The notes under the pieces are model-generated. The model made no database searches and was not told where the DNA came from. It worked only from the letters and a program-made list of their open reading frames with translations. 64,000 nt of DNA, from assembly GCF_000152625.1 (NCBI RefSeq), contig NZ_CH724156.1, forward strand, positions 2,844,602-2,908,601. The letters run 5' to 3'. Below are positions 7,896 to 16,291 of the stretch, piece by piece; position 1 is the stretch's first letter, and the number at the start of each line of letters is the position of its first letter. The position numbers were made by a program, and so were the translations under genes. The stretch comes from Roseovarius nubinhibens ISM (lineage in GTDB: Bacteria > Pseudomonadota > Alphaproteobacteria > Rhodobacterales > Rhodobacteraceae).

Positions 7896-8666
7896 ATGGA
7901 AGAGATGACGGGGCTTGCGCCGGGGCTGGTCGCCTTGGCGTTGGGCGTGGGGTTTCTGGCGGGGCTGCTCAAGGGCTGTATCGGCTTTGGCCTGCCGACG
8001 GTGATGATCGCCGGGCTGAGCCTCATCGTGGCGCCGGATGTGGCTCTGGCGGCGCTGGCGCTGCCGGCGCTCGTTTCCAACGGCTGGCAGGCGCTGCGTG
8101 GCGGCACGGCGGCGGCCTGGGCGAGCCTGCGGCGGTTTCGGGTCTTTCTGCTGGCGGGGTTCGTGATGATGGTGATCTCGGCGCAATTCGTGCCCTATCT
8201 GCCGCCGCGCCTCATGCTGCTCTTGATCGGGGTGCCGATCTTTCTCTTTGCCGGGTTTGCCCTCATGGGGCGGCATCTGCCGATCCCGGCGGACCCGAGC
8301 CAGCGGGTGCAGGGCACGGTGGGCGCGGTGTCGGGTGTCATCGGCGGGGTGACGGGGATGTGGGGGCCGCCGACGGTGGCGCTGCTCACGGCGATGGGGA
8401 CGGAAAAGGGCGACCAACTCCGCATCCAAGGGGTGATCTATGGGCTGGGGGCGGTGACGCTTGTCGGGTCGCATCTGGTGTCGGGTGTGCTCAACGCGCA
8501 GACGGTGCCCTTGTCGCTGGCGATGATCCCGCCGGCGCTGGCGGGGATGTGGGCCGGGTTTCGCATTCACGACCGGCTCGACCAGCGGCAGTTTCAGCGG
8601 CTGACCCATGTCGCGCTGTTGATCGCCGGGGGGCTTTTGCTGGGCCGGGGGATTGGCCTCTTTTGA
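7896..8666 (+). CDS. TauE/SafE (TSUP) family permease
   Basis: A 256-residue integral membrane protein with about eight hydrophobic segments, typical of the sulfite exporter TauE/SafE group that moves organosulfonates, sulfite or related anions across the inner membrane. GCIGFGLPTVMIAG in the first half and TGMWGPPTVALLTAMG in the second are the duplicated family motif. The ATG at 7896 (MEEMTGLAPGL) directly precedes the first membrane segment. A TTG at 7860 would add a charged stretch. The gene is divergent from mcd, with about 160 bases between them. No substrate is indicated by the neighbours. Confidence 0.87.
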   Translation: MEEMTGLAPGLVALALGVGFLAGLLKGCIGFGLPTVMIAGLSLIVAPDVALAALALPALVSNGWQALRGGTAAAWASLRRFRVFLLAGFVMMVISAQFVPYLPPRLMLLLIGVPIFLFAGFALMGRHLPIPADPSQRVQGTVGAVSGVIGGVTGMWGPPTVALLTAMGTEKGDQLRIQGVIYGLGAVTLVGSHLVSGVLNAQTVPLSLAMIPPALAGMWAGFRIHDRLDQRQFQRLTHVALLIAGGLLLGRGIGLF

Positions 8667-8888
8667 GCCGACGGGCGACCGAATCAAGCGTCGGTCACAC
8701 GGGGCGTGCCGCAGAGCGGCGGAGCCAAAATTCCGTGCCGCTGCGCAGCAATTCGGCAAAGAGCCGCCATGAGAGCGCGGAATCCGCCATTTCTGCTGCT
8801 GGATAAAGATTTTGTTTTACCAAGGAACTAGCTATAGTTTCGGATAAGCCAATGAGAGCTAAACATTTATGTGACCGGGGGGAAACCG

Positions 8889-9173
8889 ATGATCCGATCG
8901 GAACTGATTCAAAAAATCGCCGATGAGAACCCACATCTTTTCCAAAGGGACGTCGAGAAAATCGTCAACACGATCTTTAATGAAATCACCGATGCGATGG
9001 CCAAGGGCAACCGGGTCGAGCTGCGCGGTTTCGGGGCCTTTTCTGTCAAGAAACGGGATGCCCGCAAGGGACGGAACCCGCGCACCGGCGAGACGGTTGA
9101 GGTCGAGGAAAAGCACGTGCCGTTCTTCAAGACCGGCAAGCTGCTGCGTGATCGGCTCAACGGGAACGGGTAA
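8889..9173 (+). CDS. ihfB: Integration host factor subunit beta
   Basis: A 94-residue HU/IHF-family DNA-bending protein. It begins [18 protein letters not shown] and holds the family signature [21 protein letters not shown], with the Pro-containing beta-arm tip that intercalates into DNA, then [15 protein letters not shown]. As the IHF heterodimer with IhfA it would shape nucleoid DNA and promoters. The ATG at 8889 follows a GGGGGGAA ribosome site. The stop TAA touches the ATG of the next gene with no space, so the LapA-like gene is translationally coupled. Confidence 0.95.
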   Translation: MIRSELIQKIADENPHLFQRDVEKIVNTIFNEITDAMAKGNRVELRGFGAFSVKKRDARKGRNPRTGETVEVEEKHVPFFKTGKLLRDRLNGNG

Positions 9174-9524
9174 ATGCGCTATATTCGCTACGCTTGTATC
9201 GCCATCTTTGGGGTGGCGCTGATCGTCATCGCCCTCGCCAACCGGCAGATGGTGACGGTCAAGATGCTGCCGTCGGAGCTCAACAGCGTGGCGGCGCTCA
9301 ACCCCGGCTATGAAGTGCCGCTCTTCGTGGTGATGTTCGGCGGCATTCTGGCGGGGCTCGTTCTCGGGTTCCTGTGGGAATATATCCGCGAGCACAAGGA
9401 ACGGGCCGCCGCTGCACGTCAGGCACGCGAGCTCGACCAGCTGCGGGCCGAGCTTCGGCGTCTCAAGACCGAGCCGCGCAAACAGGGCGATGAGGTTCTG
9501 GCGCTGCTCGACAAGGCCAGCTAA
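9174..9524 (+). CDS. LapA-domain (DUF1049) inner membrane protein
   Basis: A 116-residue protein with two membrane helices (residues about 5-25 and 45-68, the second containing GGILAGLVLGFLWEYI) and a charged coiled-coil tail rich in Ala/Arg/Glu. It matches the small LapA/YciS family involved in envelope lipid and LPS assembly in enterobacteria; the role in alphaproteobacteria is less clear. The ATG immediately follows the ihfB stop, a pairing common in Rhodobacterales, so the two are cotranscribed. The last codons lie in the first unit of a 14-base tandem repeat. Confidence 0.87.
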   Translation: MRYIRYACIAIFGVALIVIALANRQMVTVKMLPSELNSVAALNPGYEVPLFVVMFGGILAGLVLGFLWEYIREHKERAAAARQARELDQLRAELRRLKTEPRKQGDEVLALLDKAS

Positions 9525-9597
9525 GGACGGCCAGCTAAAGACGGCCAGTTGAGGATGGCCAACGAAAAAGGCCAGCGAAGGAAGGCCAGCTAGGGCA
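9515..9597 (+). repeat. Six-unit 14-base tandem repeat
   Basis: GGCCAG or GGCCAA begins at 9515, 9529, 9543, 9557, 9570 and 9584, so the period is 14 bases with one 13-base step. The consensus unit is about GGCCAGCTAAGGAC. The first unit covers the last codons and stop of the LapA-like gene. The last ends just before the trpF start. It fills the whole lapA-trpF spacer. Confidence 0.85.
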
Positions 9598-9599
9598 CC

Positions 9600-10244
9600 A
9601 TGGCACAGGATATTCGCGTCAAGATTTGCGGGCTGACACGGCCCGGCGATGTCGATGCGGCCGTGGCCGCTGGCGCGGGCTATGTGGGCTTTGTCTTTTT
9701 CCAAAAATCACCGCGCAATGTGGATGTCGCCACCGCCCGGGCGCTGGCCCTGCGGGTGCCGCCGGGGGTGGCCAAGGTGGCGCTCGTGGTCGATGCGGAG
9801 GATCAGCGCCTGCGCGAGATCGTGGAGGCCGTGCCGCTCGACATGCTGCAGCTCCATGGGGCGGAGAGCTCGGAGCGTGTGCGCGAGGTCAAGGCGCGGT
9901 TCGGCCTGCCGGTGATGAAGGCGCTGGGCATCTCGGAGGCGGAGGATCTCGACCGGGCGGCGCGCTATGCCGGGGCGGCGGATCAGCTCTTGCTCGATGC
10001 GAAGCCGCCCAAGGGCGCGACCCGGCCCGGCGGCAATGCGGTCAGTTTCGACTGGGATCTGTTGCGCGGGCGTGACCTGCCGCTGCCCTGGATGCTGGCC
10101 GGGGGGCTGACGCCCGACAATGTGGCGCGGGCCGTGTCGCGCAGCGGCGCGCGGCAGATTGATCTGTCGTCAGGGGTCGAGAGCAGCCCGGGCAAGAAGG
10201 ACGCGGCCAAGATCGCGGCGCTCTTCAAGGCGCTGCGGGCATGA
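9600..10244 (+). CDS. trpF: Phosphoribosylanthranilate isomerase
   Basis: TrpF performs the Amadori rearrangement of phosphoribosylanthranilate in tryptophan synthesis. The 214-residue (beta/alpha)8 barrel shows the catalytic-Cys motif [15 protein letters not shown] near residue 8, [22 protein letters not shown], the catalytic-Asp region LLDAKPP, and the phosphate-binding [10 protein letters not shown] and [15 protein letters not shown]. All are intact. The ATG at 9600 directly follows the tandem repeat. The last 4 bases overlap the start of the acetyltransferase gene (ATGA), so they are coupled. trpB is 3.4 kb away. Confidence 0.96.
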   Translation: MAQDIRVKICGLTRPGDVDAAVAAGAGYVGFVFFQKSPRNVDVATARALALRVPPGVAKVALVVDAEDQRLREIVEAVPLDMLQLHGAESSERVREVKARFGLPVMKALGISEAEDLDRAARYAGAADQLLLDAKPPKGATRPGGNAVSFDWDLLRGRDLPLPWMLAGGLTPDNVARAVSRSGARQIDLSSGVESSPGKKDAAKIAALFKALRA

Positions 10245-10687
10245 TCCGCTTTCGCGCCGCCAGCCGCGAGGATGTGCCCGCGGTGGTGGCGATGCTGCGC
10301 GACGATATTCTGGGGCAGGGGCGCGAGCGCCGCGATCTCGACCATTACCTCGCCGCGTTCGACCGGATGCAGGCCGAGGGCAACAACCATGTGATCGTCG
10401 GCGAAGATGCGGCGGGCGTGATCATTGCGACCTATCAGATCACCTTTATCAGCGGCCTGTCCCTGTCGGCCGCGAGACGCGCCCAGGTTGAATCGGTGCG
10501 CGTCGCAAGCCATCTGCGTGGACAGGGCGTGGGGCAGGAGATGTTCCGCGATGTCGAGGCGCGGGCGCGGGCGGAAGCGTGCAGCCTCATTCAGCTGACG
10601 ATGAATGCGAGCCGCACCGACTCGGCCCGGTTTTACGGGGCGCTCGGGTTCGAGCCCTCGCACACCGGGTTCAAGAAATACCTCTGA
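10241..10687 (+). CDS. GNAT family N-acetyltransferase
   Basis: A 148-residue GNAT protein: [18 protein letters not shown] at the N-terminus, then [20 protein letters not shown], which carries the acetyl-CoA pyrophosphate-binding R/Q-x-x-G-x-G/A loop, and [22 protein letters not shown] at the C-terminus. Its ATG overlaps the trpF stop by 4 bases. The acceptor substrate is unknown, and the coupling to trpF does not by itself indicate a role in tryptophan synthesis. Confidence 0.9.
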   Translation: MIRFRAASREDVPAVVAMLRDDILGQGRERRDLDHYLAAFDRMQAEGNNHVIVGEDAAGVIIATYQITFISGLSLSAARRAQVESVRVASHLRGQGVGQEMFRDVEARARAEACSLIQLTMNASRTDSARFYGALGFEPSHTGFKKYL

Positions 10688-10702
10688 TCCGGGCCTGTGC
10701 CG

Positions 10703-11158
10703 TCAGCCGAGGTGATAGCCTTCGAACTCTTTCACCGCCGAGAGGCTCAGCAGGGTTTTCATCTGCGACACCGAGGGCAGCTGTGACAGCCGGCCCCGGT
10801 AGAGCCGTTCGTAATCCGAAGTGCTGCGCGCCGCGACCCGCATCAGGTAATCCGCCTCGCCCGAGATGAAATGGCATTCGAGCACCTCGGGCATCCGCTT
10901 GATCGCGCTCTCGAAGGCGTCGATCTCTTCCTGCCGCTGGCTGGTCAGTTTCACCTCGATGAAGACCTGGATTTCGAGCCCCACCGCCTTGGCGTCGAGC
11001 CGCGCGGCGTAGGAGGCAATCTTGCCCTCGCTTTCGAGAATTTTAACCCGCCGGTGACAGGCCGAGAGCGACAGGCCGACCATCTCGGAGAGCTTGGACA
11101 TCGAGGTCTGACCATTCTTTTGCAGGATGGAAAGAATCGACACATCAATGCGGTCCAT
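10703..11158 (-). CDS. Lrp/AsnC family transcriptional regulator
   Basis: A 151-residue regulator: an N-terminal winged helix-turn-helix (MDRIDVSILSILQKNG, then SKLSEMVGLSLSACHRRVKI) and a C-terminal RAM/AsnC ligand-sensing domain (ECHFISGEADYLMRV). It is divergent from the universal stress protein and AGCS symporter genes, which suggests that it senses an amino acid and controls the symporter. A perfect inverted repeat lies in the shared spacer. The ATG at 11156-11158 is the family start; the open frame extends 105 codons further upstream only through non-coding sequence. Confidence 0.92.
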   Translation of the reverse strand: MDRIDVSILSILQKNGQTSMSKLSEMVGLSLSACHRRVKILESEGKIASYAARLDAKAVGLEIQVFIEVKLTSQRQEEIDAFESAIKRMPEVLECHFISGEADYLMRVAARSTSDYERLYRGRLSQLPSVSQMKTLLSLSAVKEFEGYHLG

Positions 11159-11212
11159 CGGAAAAATTCCTGAAATTTTGGAGTAACAGGGGGAGTTTTT
11201 CAGAAATTTTCC

Positions 11213-11257
11213 AGCATGACAACAGAATCCAAGGATTTTTCTCGCGTTTGTCATGCT
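11213..11257. promoter_or_regulatory. Inverted repeat, candidate operator between Lrp and usp
   Basis: AGCATGACAA (11213-11222) and TTGTCATGCT (11248-11257) are perfect reverse complements separated by 25 bases, giving centres 35 bases apart. They lie between the divergent starts at 11158 and 11306. Lrp-type proteins often bind spaced palindromic half-sites. Assignment to this Lrp protein is inference from position. Confidence 0.6.
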
Positions 11258-11305
11258 AATGTCGGGGGGTGCCAAAGCGCACAACCACAAAACGGGGAGG
11301 CAAAT

Positions 11306-11740
11306 ATGCCTGATAAAATAGTCGTCGGATATGATGGCAGTGAGGGATCGAAGAGGGCCGTGGATTTCGCGGTGGAACGGGCGTCTGCCCTGGGGGCGAC
11401 ATTGGTCGTGGCCCATGTGCTGGAATGGTCGCCCTATTCCTTCCTGACGCCGAATGAGCTCGAAGAGCGGCACAAGCGCCGCAACGAAGAGCTCAAGCGC
11501 GCGGAAGAGGCGGTTCTTGCACCGCTGGTCGCGTCGCTGGACACGAGCGGGCTCACCATCGAGACCTCGCTCAAATACGGCAACATCGCCGACACGCTGG
11601 CCAAGCTGAGCCGCGACACGGGCGCGGTGCAGATCGTCATCGGGCGTCAGGGCGAGAGCGGGCTGGCCTCGCGGCTGTTTGGCTCGGTCGCAGGATCGCT
11701 GGCGCAGAGCTCGACCGTGCCGGTCACGATCGTGCCTTAA
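11306..11740 (+). CDS. Universal stress protein (UspA domain)
   Basis: A 144-residue single UspA domain. IVVGYDGSEGSKRAVDFAVE begins the ATP-binding fold. The C-terminal IVIGRQGESGLASRLFGSVAGSLAQSS... contains the G-x2-G-x9-G-(S/T) nucleotide loop (GRQGESGLASRLFGS). The ATG at 11306 has GGGGAGG about 7 bases upstream. Only 19 bases separate it from the AGCS symporter, so both are probably transcribed together and under the divergent Lrp regulator. Small Usp proteins next to transporters are often thought to tune them; that role is inference here. Confidence 0.92.
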   Translation: MPDKIVVGYDGSEGSKRAVDFAVERASALGATLVVAHVLEWSPYSFLTPNELEERHKRRNEELKRAEEAVLAPLVASLDTSGLTIETSLKYGNIADTLAKLSRDTGAVQIVIGRQGESGLASRLFGSVAGSLAQSSTVPVTIVP

Positions 11741-11759
11741 GAGCAGGAGGGACAGAAAA

Positions 11760-13298
11760 ATGAAAAACCATTATAAAATTCCCATGATGGCCGGCGCGCT
11801 GAGCCTGATGGCCAGCGCCGCCATGGCGCAATCTCTGGATGAAAAGGTCAATGCGATCTTCGCCAGCTCGACCGGCTGGTTCGTCAATCTTATCTTTAGC
11901 CCGTTCCCGGGCACGAGCTTTCCCTGGATCGTGGGCTGGCTGGTGGTCGCGGCGACGATTTTCACCGTCTATTTCGGCTTGATCCAGTTCCGCGCCTTTC
12001 CGCATTCCATCGCGCTGGTGCGGGGCGATTATTCCGATCCCGATGACGCGGGCGAGGTCAGCCATTTCCAGGCGTTGGCCACGGCGCTGTCGGGCACCGT
12101 GGGCCTCGGCAATATCGCCGGTGTGGCGGTGGCCGTGGGCATCGGCGGACCGGGGGCCACGTTCTGGATGATCCTTGCGGGTCTGATGGGCATGGCGTCG
12201 AAATTCACCGAATGTACGCTCGGTGTGAAATACCGCAATGAATACCCCGATGGCACGGTGTCGGGTGGTCCGATGTACTATATGGTCAAGGGCTTTGAAG
12301 AGCGCGGGCTGCCGATGGGCCGGGTGCTCGCGGTGATGTTCGCGATCTTCTGTATCCTCGGCGCCTTTGGTGGCGGCAACATGTTCCAGGCCAACCAGGC
12401 CCATGCGCAGATTGCCAATGTGGTCGGTGACTATCCCGGCTGGATCACCGGTATCATCTTTGCGGGCATCGTCTTTGCGGTGATCGTCGGCGGTCTCAAA
12501 TCCATCGCCAGCGTCACCGAAAAGGTCGTGCCCTTCATGGGCGTGCTCTATGTGGTGACAGCGGTGATCATCCTGCTGATGAATTTCGACAAGATCGGCT
12601 GGGCCTTCGGTCAGATCTTCGAAGGGGCCTTTACCGGGCTTGGCGTCGCAGGCGGCATGGTCGGCGCGCTGATCCAGGGCTTTAAGCGGGCGGCGTTCTC
12701 GAACGAAGCGGGCGTCGGCTCTGCGGCCATCGCCCACTCGGCAGTGCGCACCAAGGAGCCGATCACCGAAGGCTTTGTCTCGCTTCTCGAGCCTTTCATC
12801 GACACCGTCGTGATCTGTACCATGACGGCGCTGGTGATCATCATCACCGGGCAGCTGATGACCGACCCGACCACCGGCCTCTATATGGTGGGCGAGGGTG
12901 GCATGATCCAGACCGTCGATGGCAACAGCGGCGTGGCTCTGACCTCGGCGGCCTTCTCGGCCTCGTTCGGCTGGTTCAAATACATCCTGGCCATCGCGGT
13001 GATCCTCTTTGCCTTCTCGACCATGATCAGCTGGTCCTACTACGGGCTCAAGGCCTGGACCTTCCTCTTTGGTGAGGGCAAGGGCAAGGAAGTGACCTTC
13101 AAGGTGATCTTCTGCATCTTCGTGGTGATCGGTGCCGCGGCCAATCTCGGCCCTGTCATCGATTTCTCGGACGCGGCGATCTTTGCCATGGCGGTGGTCA
13201 ACATCATCGCGCTCTACTTCCTGATGCCGATCGTCAAACGCGAGCTGAACTCCTATCTCAGCCGCCTGAAGTCGGGTGAGATCAAGAAATTCAACTGA
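11760..13298 (+). CDS. Sodium:alanine symporter (AGCS family)
   Basis: A 512-residue secondary transporter of the inner membrane that takes up alanine or glycine with Na+. The N-terminus (MKNHYKIPMMAGALSLMASA) may be cleaved or may be the first helix. The family signature is visible as GTVGLGNIAGVAVAVGIGGPGA near residue 115, with FSNEAGVGSAAIAHS near residue 315, and about eleven hydrophobic segments. The ATG at 11760 follows AGGAGG. It shares an operon with the Usp gene. An intrinsic terminator lies 24 bases after the stop. The exact substrate is not proved by sequence. Confidence 0.93.
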   Translation: MKNHYKIPMMAGALSLMASAAMAQSLDEKVNAIFASSTGWFVNLIFSPFPGTSFPWIVGWLVVAATIFTVYFGLIQFRAFPHSIALVRGDYSDPDDAGEVSHFQALATALSGTVGLGNIAGVAVAVGIGGPGATFWMILAGLMGMASKFTECTLGVKYRNEYPDGTVSGGPMYYMVKGFEERGLPMGRVLAVMFAIFCILGAFGGGNMFQANQAHAQIANVVGDYPGWITGIIFAGIVFAVIVGGLKSIASVTEKVVPFMGVLYVVTAVIILLMNFDKIGWAFGQIFEGAFTGLGVAGGMVGALIQGFKRAAFSNEAGVGSAAIAHSAVRTKEPITEGFVSLLEPFIDTVVICTMTALVIIITGQLMTDPTTGLYMVGEGGMIQTVDGNSGVALTSAAFSASFGWFKYILAIAVILFAFSTMISWSYYGLKAWTFLFGEGKGKEVTFKVIFCIFVVIGAAANLGPVIDFSDAAIFAMAVVNIIALYFLMPIVKRELNSYLSRLKSGEIKKFN

Positions 13299-13321
13299 TC
13301 CGACGGATCAGATGAAGACGA

Positions 13322-13349
13322 CGCCGGGCGGGAGACTGCCCGGCGTTTT
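13322..13349 (+). terminator. Rho-independent terminator of the symporter gene
   Basis: CGCCGGGC and GCCCGGCG form an 8-bp stem with an 8-base loop, followed by TTTT. It starts 24 bases after the AGCS stop. Confidence 0.85.
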
Positions 13350-13404
13350 GCTGTCCGCCGCAGCCCTAACGCGGGCCTACCGCGTGGGGCAGGCCGGGCG
13401 CTTT

Positions 13405-13463
13405 GGGTATTTGACACCAGAAAGAGAGACGACGCCGGCGCCTCTTTCTGGTTGCAAATACCC
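13405..13463. repeat. Head-to-head copy of the GGRTATT...CCAGAA repeat upstream of trpB
   Basis: GGGTATTTG (13405-13413) pairs with CAAATACCC (13455-13463), and CCAGAAAGAG pairs with CTCTTTCTGG inside it. The result is a 59-base cruciform-like inverted repeat. Each arm resembles the cores at 42846-42867 and 55988-56009. The rest of the 312-base gap between the symporter gene and trpB shows the terminator above and the trpB ribosome site, and no gene. Confidence 0.8.
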
Positions 13464-13610
13464 CTGCAAGAGGGGGCGGCAAAAGGAATGTGCTGGAAAT
13501 CCGCGGCGGCCTCACCTATTCACGCCGAGACAACAGCGTTTGGTGGGTGTTAGCCGCGTCCCCGGCGCGCAGGAGCGCCCAGGCGGCGTTTGAGGAAGGA
13601 TGCGCAGAGA

Positions 13611-14840
13611 ATGAACGACCTATTCAACTCTTTCATGACCGGGCCCGACGAGAAGGGCCGGTTCGGCGATTTCGGCGGGCGGTTCGTGAGCGAAACCCTG
13701 ATGCCGCTCATCCTCGAGCTGGAAGAGCAATATGAATATGCCAAGACCGACCAGAGCTTCTGGGACGAGATGCATGATCTGTGGACCCATTACGTCGGTC
13801 GTCCGAGCCCGCTCTATTTCGCCGAAGGGCTGACCGAGCATCTGGGCGGCGCGAAGATCTATCTCAAGCGGGACGAGCTCAACCATACCGGGGCGCATAA
13901 GATCAACAATGTGCTGGGCCAGATCCTGCTGGCGCGGCGCATGGGCAAGACCCGGATCATCGCCGAGACCGGCGCCGGTCAGCACGGGGTGGCGACCGCC
14001 ACGGTCTGTGCCAAGTTCGGGCTCAAATGCGTGGTCTATATGGGCGCGCATGATGTCGAGCGGCAAAAGCCCAACGTGTTCCGGATGCGTCTTCTGGGCG
14101 CTGAGGTCATTCCGGTGACGTCGGGGCGGGGCACGCTCAAGGATGCGATGAATGATGCGCTGCGCGATTGGGTGACCAATGTGCGCGACACGTTCTACTG
14201 CATCGGCACGGTGGCGGGGCCGCATCCCTATCCGGCCATGGTGCGTGATTTCCAGTCGATCATCGGCAAGGAAGCGAAAGAGCAGATGCAGGTGGCCGAG
14301 GGCCGTCTGCCCGACACGCTGGTCGCGGCGATTGGCGGCGGCTCGAACGCGATGGGGCTGTTCTACCCGTTCCTCGACGACAAGAGCGTGCGGATCATCG
14401 GCGTTGAGGCCGGGGGCAAGGGCGTTAATGCCAAGATGGAGCATTGCGCGAGCCTCACCGGCGGGCGTCCCGGGGTGCTGCATGGCAACCGGACGTATCT
14501 CTTGCAGGATGACGACGGGCAGATCCTCGAAGGCTATTCGATCTCGGCCGGTCTCGACTATCCGGGGATCGGGCCGGAGCATAGCTGGCTGCATGATACG
14601 GGGCGCGCCGAATATGTGGCGATCACCGATAAGGAGGCGCTCGTGGCCTTCCAGCTCAGCTGTGAGAAAGAGGGGATCATTCCGGCGCTCGAACCCTGTC
14701 ACGCGCTGGCCCATGTGATGAAGATCGCGCCCGAGCTGCCCAAGGATCACCTGATCTGCATGAATATGTGCGGGCGCGGCGACAAGGACATCTTTACCGT
14801 GGCGCGGCATCTGGGCTTTGACATGGCCGAGGCGGATTGA
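13611..14840 (+). CDS. trpB: Tryptophan synthase beta chain
   Basis: TrpB condenses indole with serine, using PLP, in the last step of tryptophan synthesis. The 409-residue protein shows Lys97 in [13 protein letters not shown] (the PLP Schiff base), [11 protein letters not shown] near residue 122, and the phosphate-binding [10 protein letters not shown] near residue 244. All are intact and the length is normal. The ATG at 13611 ([19 protein letters not shown]) has GAGGAAGGA about 10 bases upstream; an in-frame TTG at 13590 is less likely. It is separated from trpF by four unrelated genes and probably has its own promoter. A strong terminator follows. Confidence 0.97.
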   Translation: MNDLFNSFMTGPDEKGRFGDFGGRFVSETLMPLILELEEQYEYAKTDQSFWDEMHDLWTHYVGRPSPLYFAEGLTEHLGGAKIYLKRDELNHTGAHKINNVLGQILLARRMGKTRIIAETGAGQHGVATATVCAKFGLKCVVYMGAHDVERQKPNVFRMRLLGAEVIPVTSGRGTLKDAMNDALRDWVTNVRDTFYCIGTVAGPHPYPAMVRDFQSIIGKEAKEQMQVAEGRLPDTLVAAIGGGSNAMGLFYPFLDDKSVRIIGVEAGGKGVNAKMEHCASLTGGRPGVLHGNRTYLLQDDDGQILEGYSISAGLDYPGIGPEHSWLHDTGRAEYVAITDKEALVAFQLSCEKEGIIPALEPCHALAHVMKIAPELPKDHLICMNMCGRGDKDIFTVARHLGFDMAEAD

Positions 14841-14880
14841 TCCGCCTCAGCTTTGTCCGATAAGCCATTGTGAGACACAA

Positions 14881-14908
14881 AAAACGCCGCCCCGAGGGGC
14901 GGCGTTTT
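14881..14908. terminator. Bidirectional intrinsic terminator between trpB and the lipoprotein gene
   Basis: AAAACGCCGCCCC-GA-GGGGCGGCGTTTT is a near-perfect palindrome with A-tract and T-tract on the two sides. It serves trpB on the plus strand and the convergent gene ending at 14939 on the minus strand. Confidence 0.9.
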
Positions 14909-14938
14909 GCGTTTGATCCGGTGGCCTGCGGGGGCCGC

Positions 14939-15355
14939 TTAGCTGCAGGTGCGCTTGGCGGTTTCCGCGTAGCTCGCGTAGGTGTTCCAGAACTGTTCGT
15001 CGGTGCTGCGCTTGGAGGTGCGGACCTCTTGGGCGCTGTGCGGGTCACGGTAGAAGCCGACGGCGCGGGCCTGTTGCGACGAGCTCAGCGTGCGGTTGGC
15101 GACGGCCTGGATGCAGCCGCAGAGCTCGGAGGAGCGGGCCTTGCGATCCGAGGCGATGCAGGCCTGTTGCAGCGGGCCGGTGGCGAAGGGTTTCGAGGCG
15201 GGCGCGCTATAGACCGTGGTGCTGGCGTTGGGGGTGATGGCGATCGGGCCGGACAGGCTGCGCGGGGCGGAGCCGCCGCTGTCGCGCTTGGCCTTGTGAT
15301 ATCCGCCACAGCCCGCGAGGGTCAGGGCCAGCCCAAGGATAAGAAGGTTCTTCAT
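14939..15355 (-). CDS. Putative small lipoprotein of unknown function
   Basis: A 138-residue protein with a lipoprotein signal: MKNLLILGLALTLAGCGG, with the lipobox Cys at residue 16. It is therefore expected to be lipid-anchored at the periplasmic face. The mature part is polar, with FATGPLQQACIASDRKARSS and CGCIQAVANRTLSSSQQARAV, and further cysteines near residues 79, 92, 94 and 137. The repeated A/S-rich C-terminal helix is common in uncharacterised Rhodobacterales proteins. The ATG at 15353-15355 places the signal peptide at the N-terminus; an in-frame extension to 15457 would bury it. Function is unknown. Confidence 0.8.
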   Translation of the reverse strand: MKNLLILGLALTLAGCGGYHKAKRDSGGSAPRSLSGPIAITPNASTTVYSAPASKPFATGPLQQACIASDRKARSSELCGCIQAVANRTLSSSQQARAVGFYRDPHSAQEVRTSKRSTDEQFWNTYASYAETAKRTCS

Positions 15356-15545
15356 TGCTCTTGCCTCTTTGATGTTGGCGTGTGGCCGGTGGACCCGACC
15401 GTTGACGATGCGCCTGTATTTGCGCGGTAATATGCCTGATTTCGGCACCAGTTTCAATTCGCATTCCTGCGAGGCGGTCTGGGGACTTGTGCGGCGGCGG
15501 CGATCGGCCTAGGTCACTGCAGGACAACAATGAAAGGGGCATGGG

Positions 15546-16202
15546 ATGCGCAAGAACCTGGACATGGCGGCGATGGCGCTGATTGTGGCGACCTTGGTGA
15601 TGACGGTGATCGTCTATCTCGTCAGCACGGATTACTTTACCTTGGTCTATGCTCGCGAAGACGGTGTCGTCGAATATGGGACGGCCATTTTCCTGCTCGT
15701 CTCGAGCGCGATTTTGCTGTGGAATGCCAAAGGCTTGGCCGGGAAGGGCCGGGGAGGGGCGGCGGCGCTGGTGTGTTTCTATGCGCTGATGTTCTTTCTG
15801 GCGGCGGGCGAGGAAGTGTCCTGGGGCCAGCGGATCTTTGGCTGGGAATCCACCGAGTTCTTTATGGAAAACAACAAGCAGTATGAGACCAATTTCCACA
15901 ATCTCATGGTCGGCGATTTCCATCTTGCCAAGACCCTGTTTGGCAGTGTTCTGACCACGGTGATCTTGCTCTATCTCGTTGTTTTGCCTTTGCTTTACCC
16001 CAAGGGCGGCTGGGTCGCCCGGATGGCGGACCGCTTTGCCCTGCCGGTGCCATGGCTCAAACATGCGGCGATTGCGCTGGTGGCGAGCGTGATCATTGCG
16101 GTGATCGATGTGAACCGCAAATGGGAGGTCTATGAGCTGATCTTCTCGCTGCTGACCGTGTCGATTTTCCTGCTGCCGCAGAACCGCGACAAGGCGAGCT
16201 GA
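15546..16202 (+). CDS. Uncharacterised integral membrane protein with EEVSWGQR motif
   Basis: A 218-residue protein with about six hydrophobic segments (residues about 8-27, 43-60, 74-92, 130-150, 168-187 and 193-210). A polar, well-defined motif, AGEEVSWGQRIFGWES, near residues 85-100 sits between membrane segments. Its charged and aromatic residues look like a functional site. I recall similar GEE-SWGQ proteins in other bacteria but no assigned function. The ATG at 15546 has AAAGGGG upstream. It stands alone, with a GTCGGTA repeat 15 bases after the stop. The call as a real gene is firm. Confidence 0.8.
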   Translation: MRKNLDMAAMALIVATLVMTVIVYLVSTDYFTLVYAREDGVVEYGTAIFLLVSSAILLWNAKGLAGKGRGGAAALVCFYALMFFLAAGEEVSWGQRIFGWESTEFFMENNKQYETNFHNLMVGDFHLAKTLFGSVLTTVILLYLVVLPLLYPKGGWVARMADRFALPVPWLKHAAIALVASVIIAVIDVNRKWEVYELIFSLLTVSIFLLPQNRDKAS

Positions 16203-16217
16203 GCCACGAAAACGCGG

Positions 16218-16256
16218 TATCGGCAGCACGTCGGTATCGCGTCGGTAAAGCGACAG
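16218..16256 (+). repeat. GTCGGTA 11-bp tandem repeat, copy 2
   Basis: Units ATCGGCAGCAC, GTCGGTATCGC and GTCGGTAAAGC, then GACAGT. It lies in the 89-base gap between two convergent genes. Same arrangement and strand as the copy at 2802-2841. Confidence 0.85.
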
Positions 16257-16291
16257 TGGCGGTTTTGGCCTCTATAGGGGGCCGAAACTCC

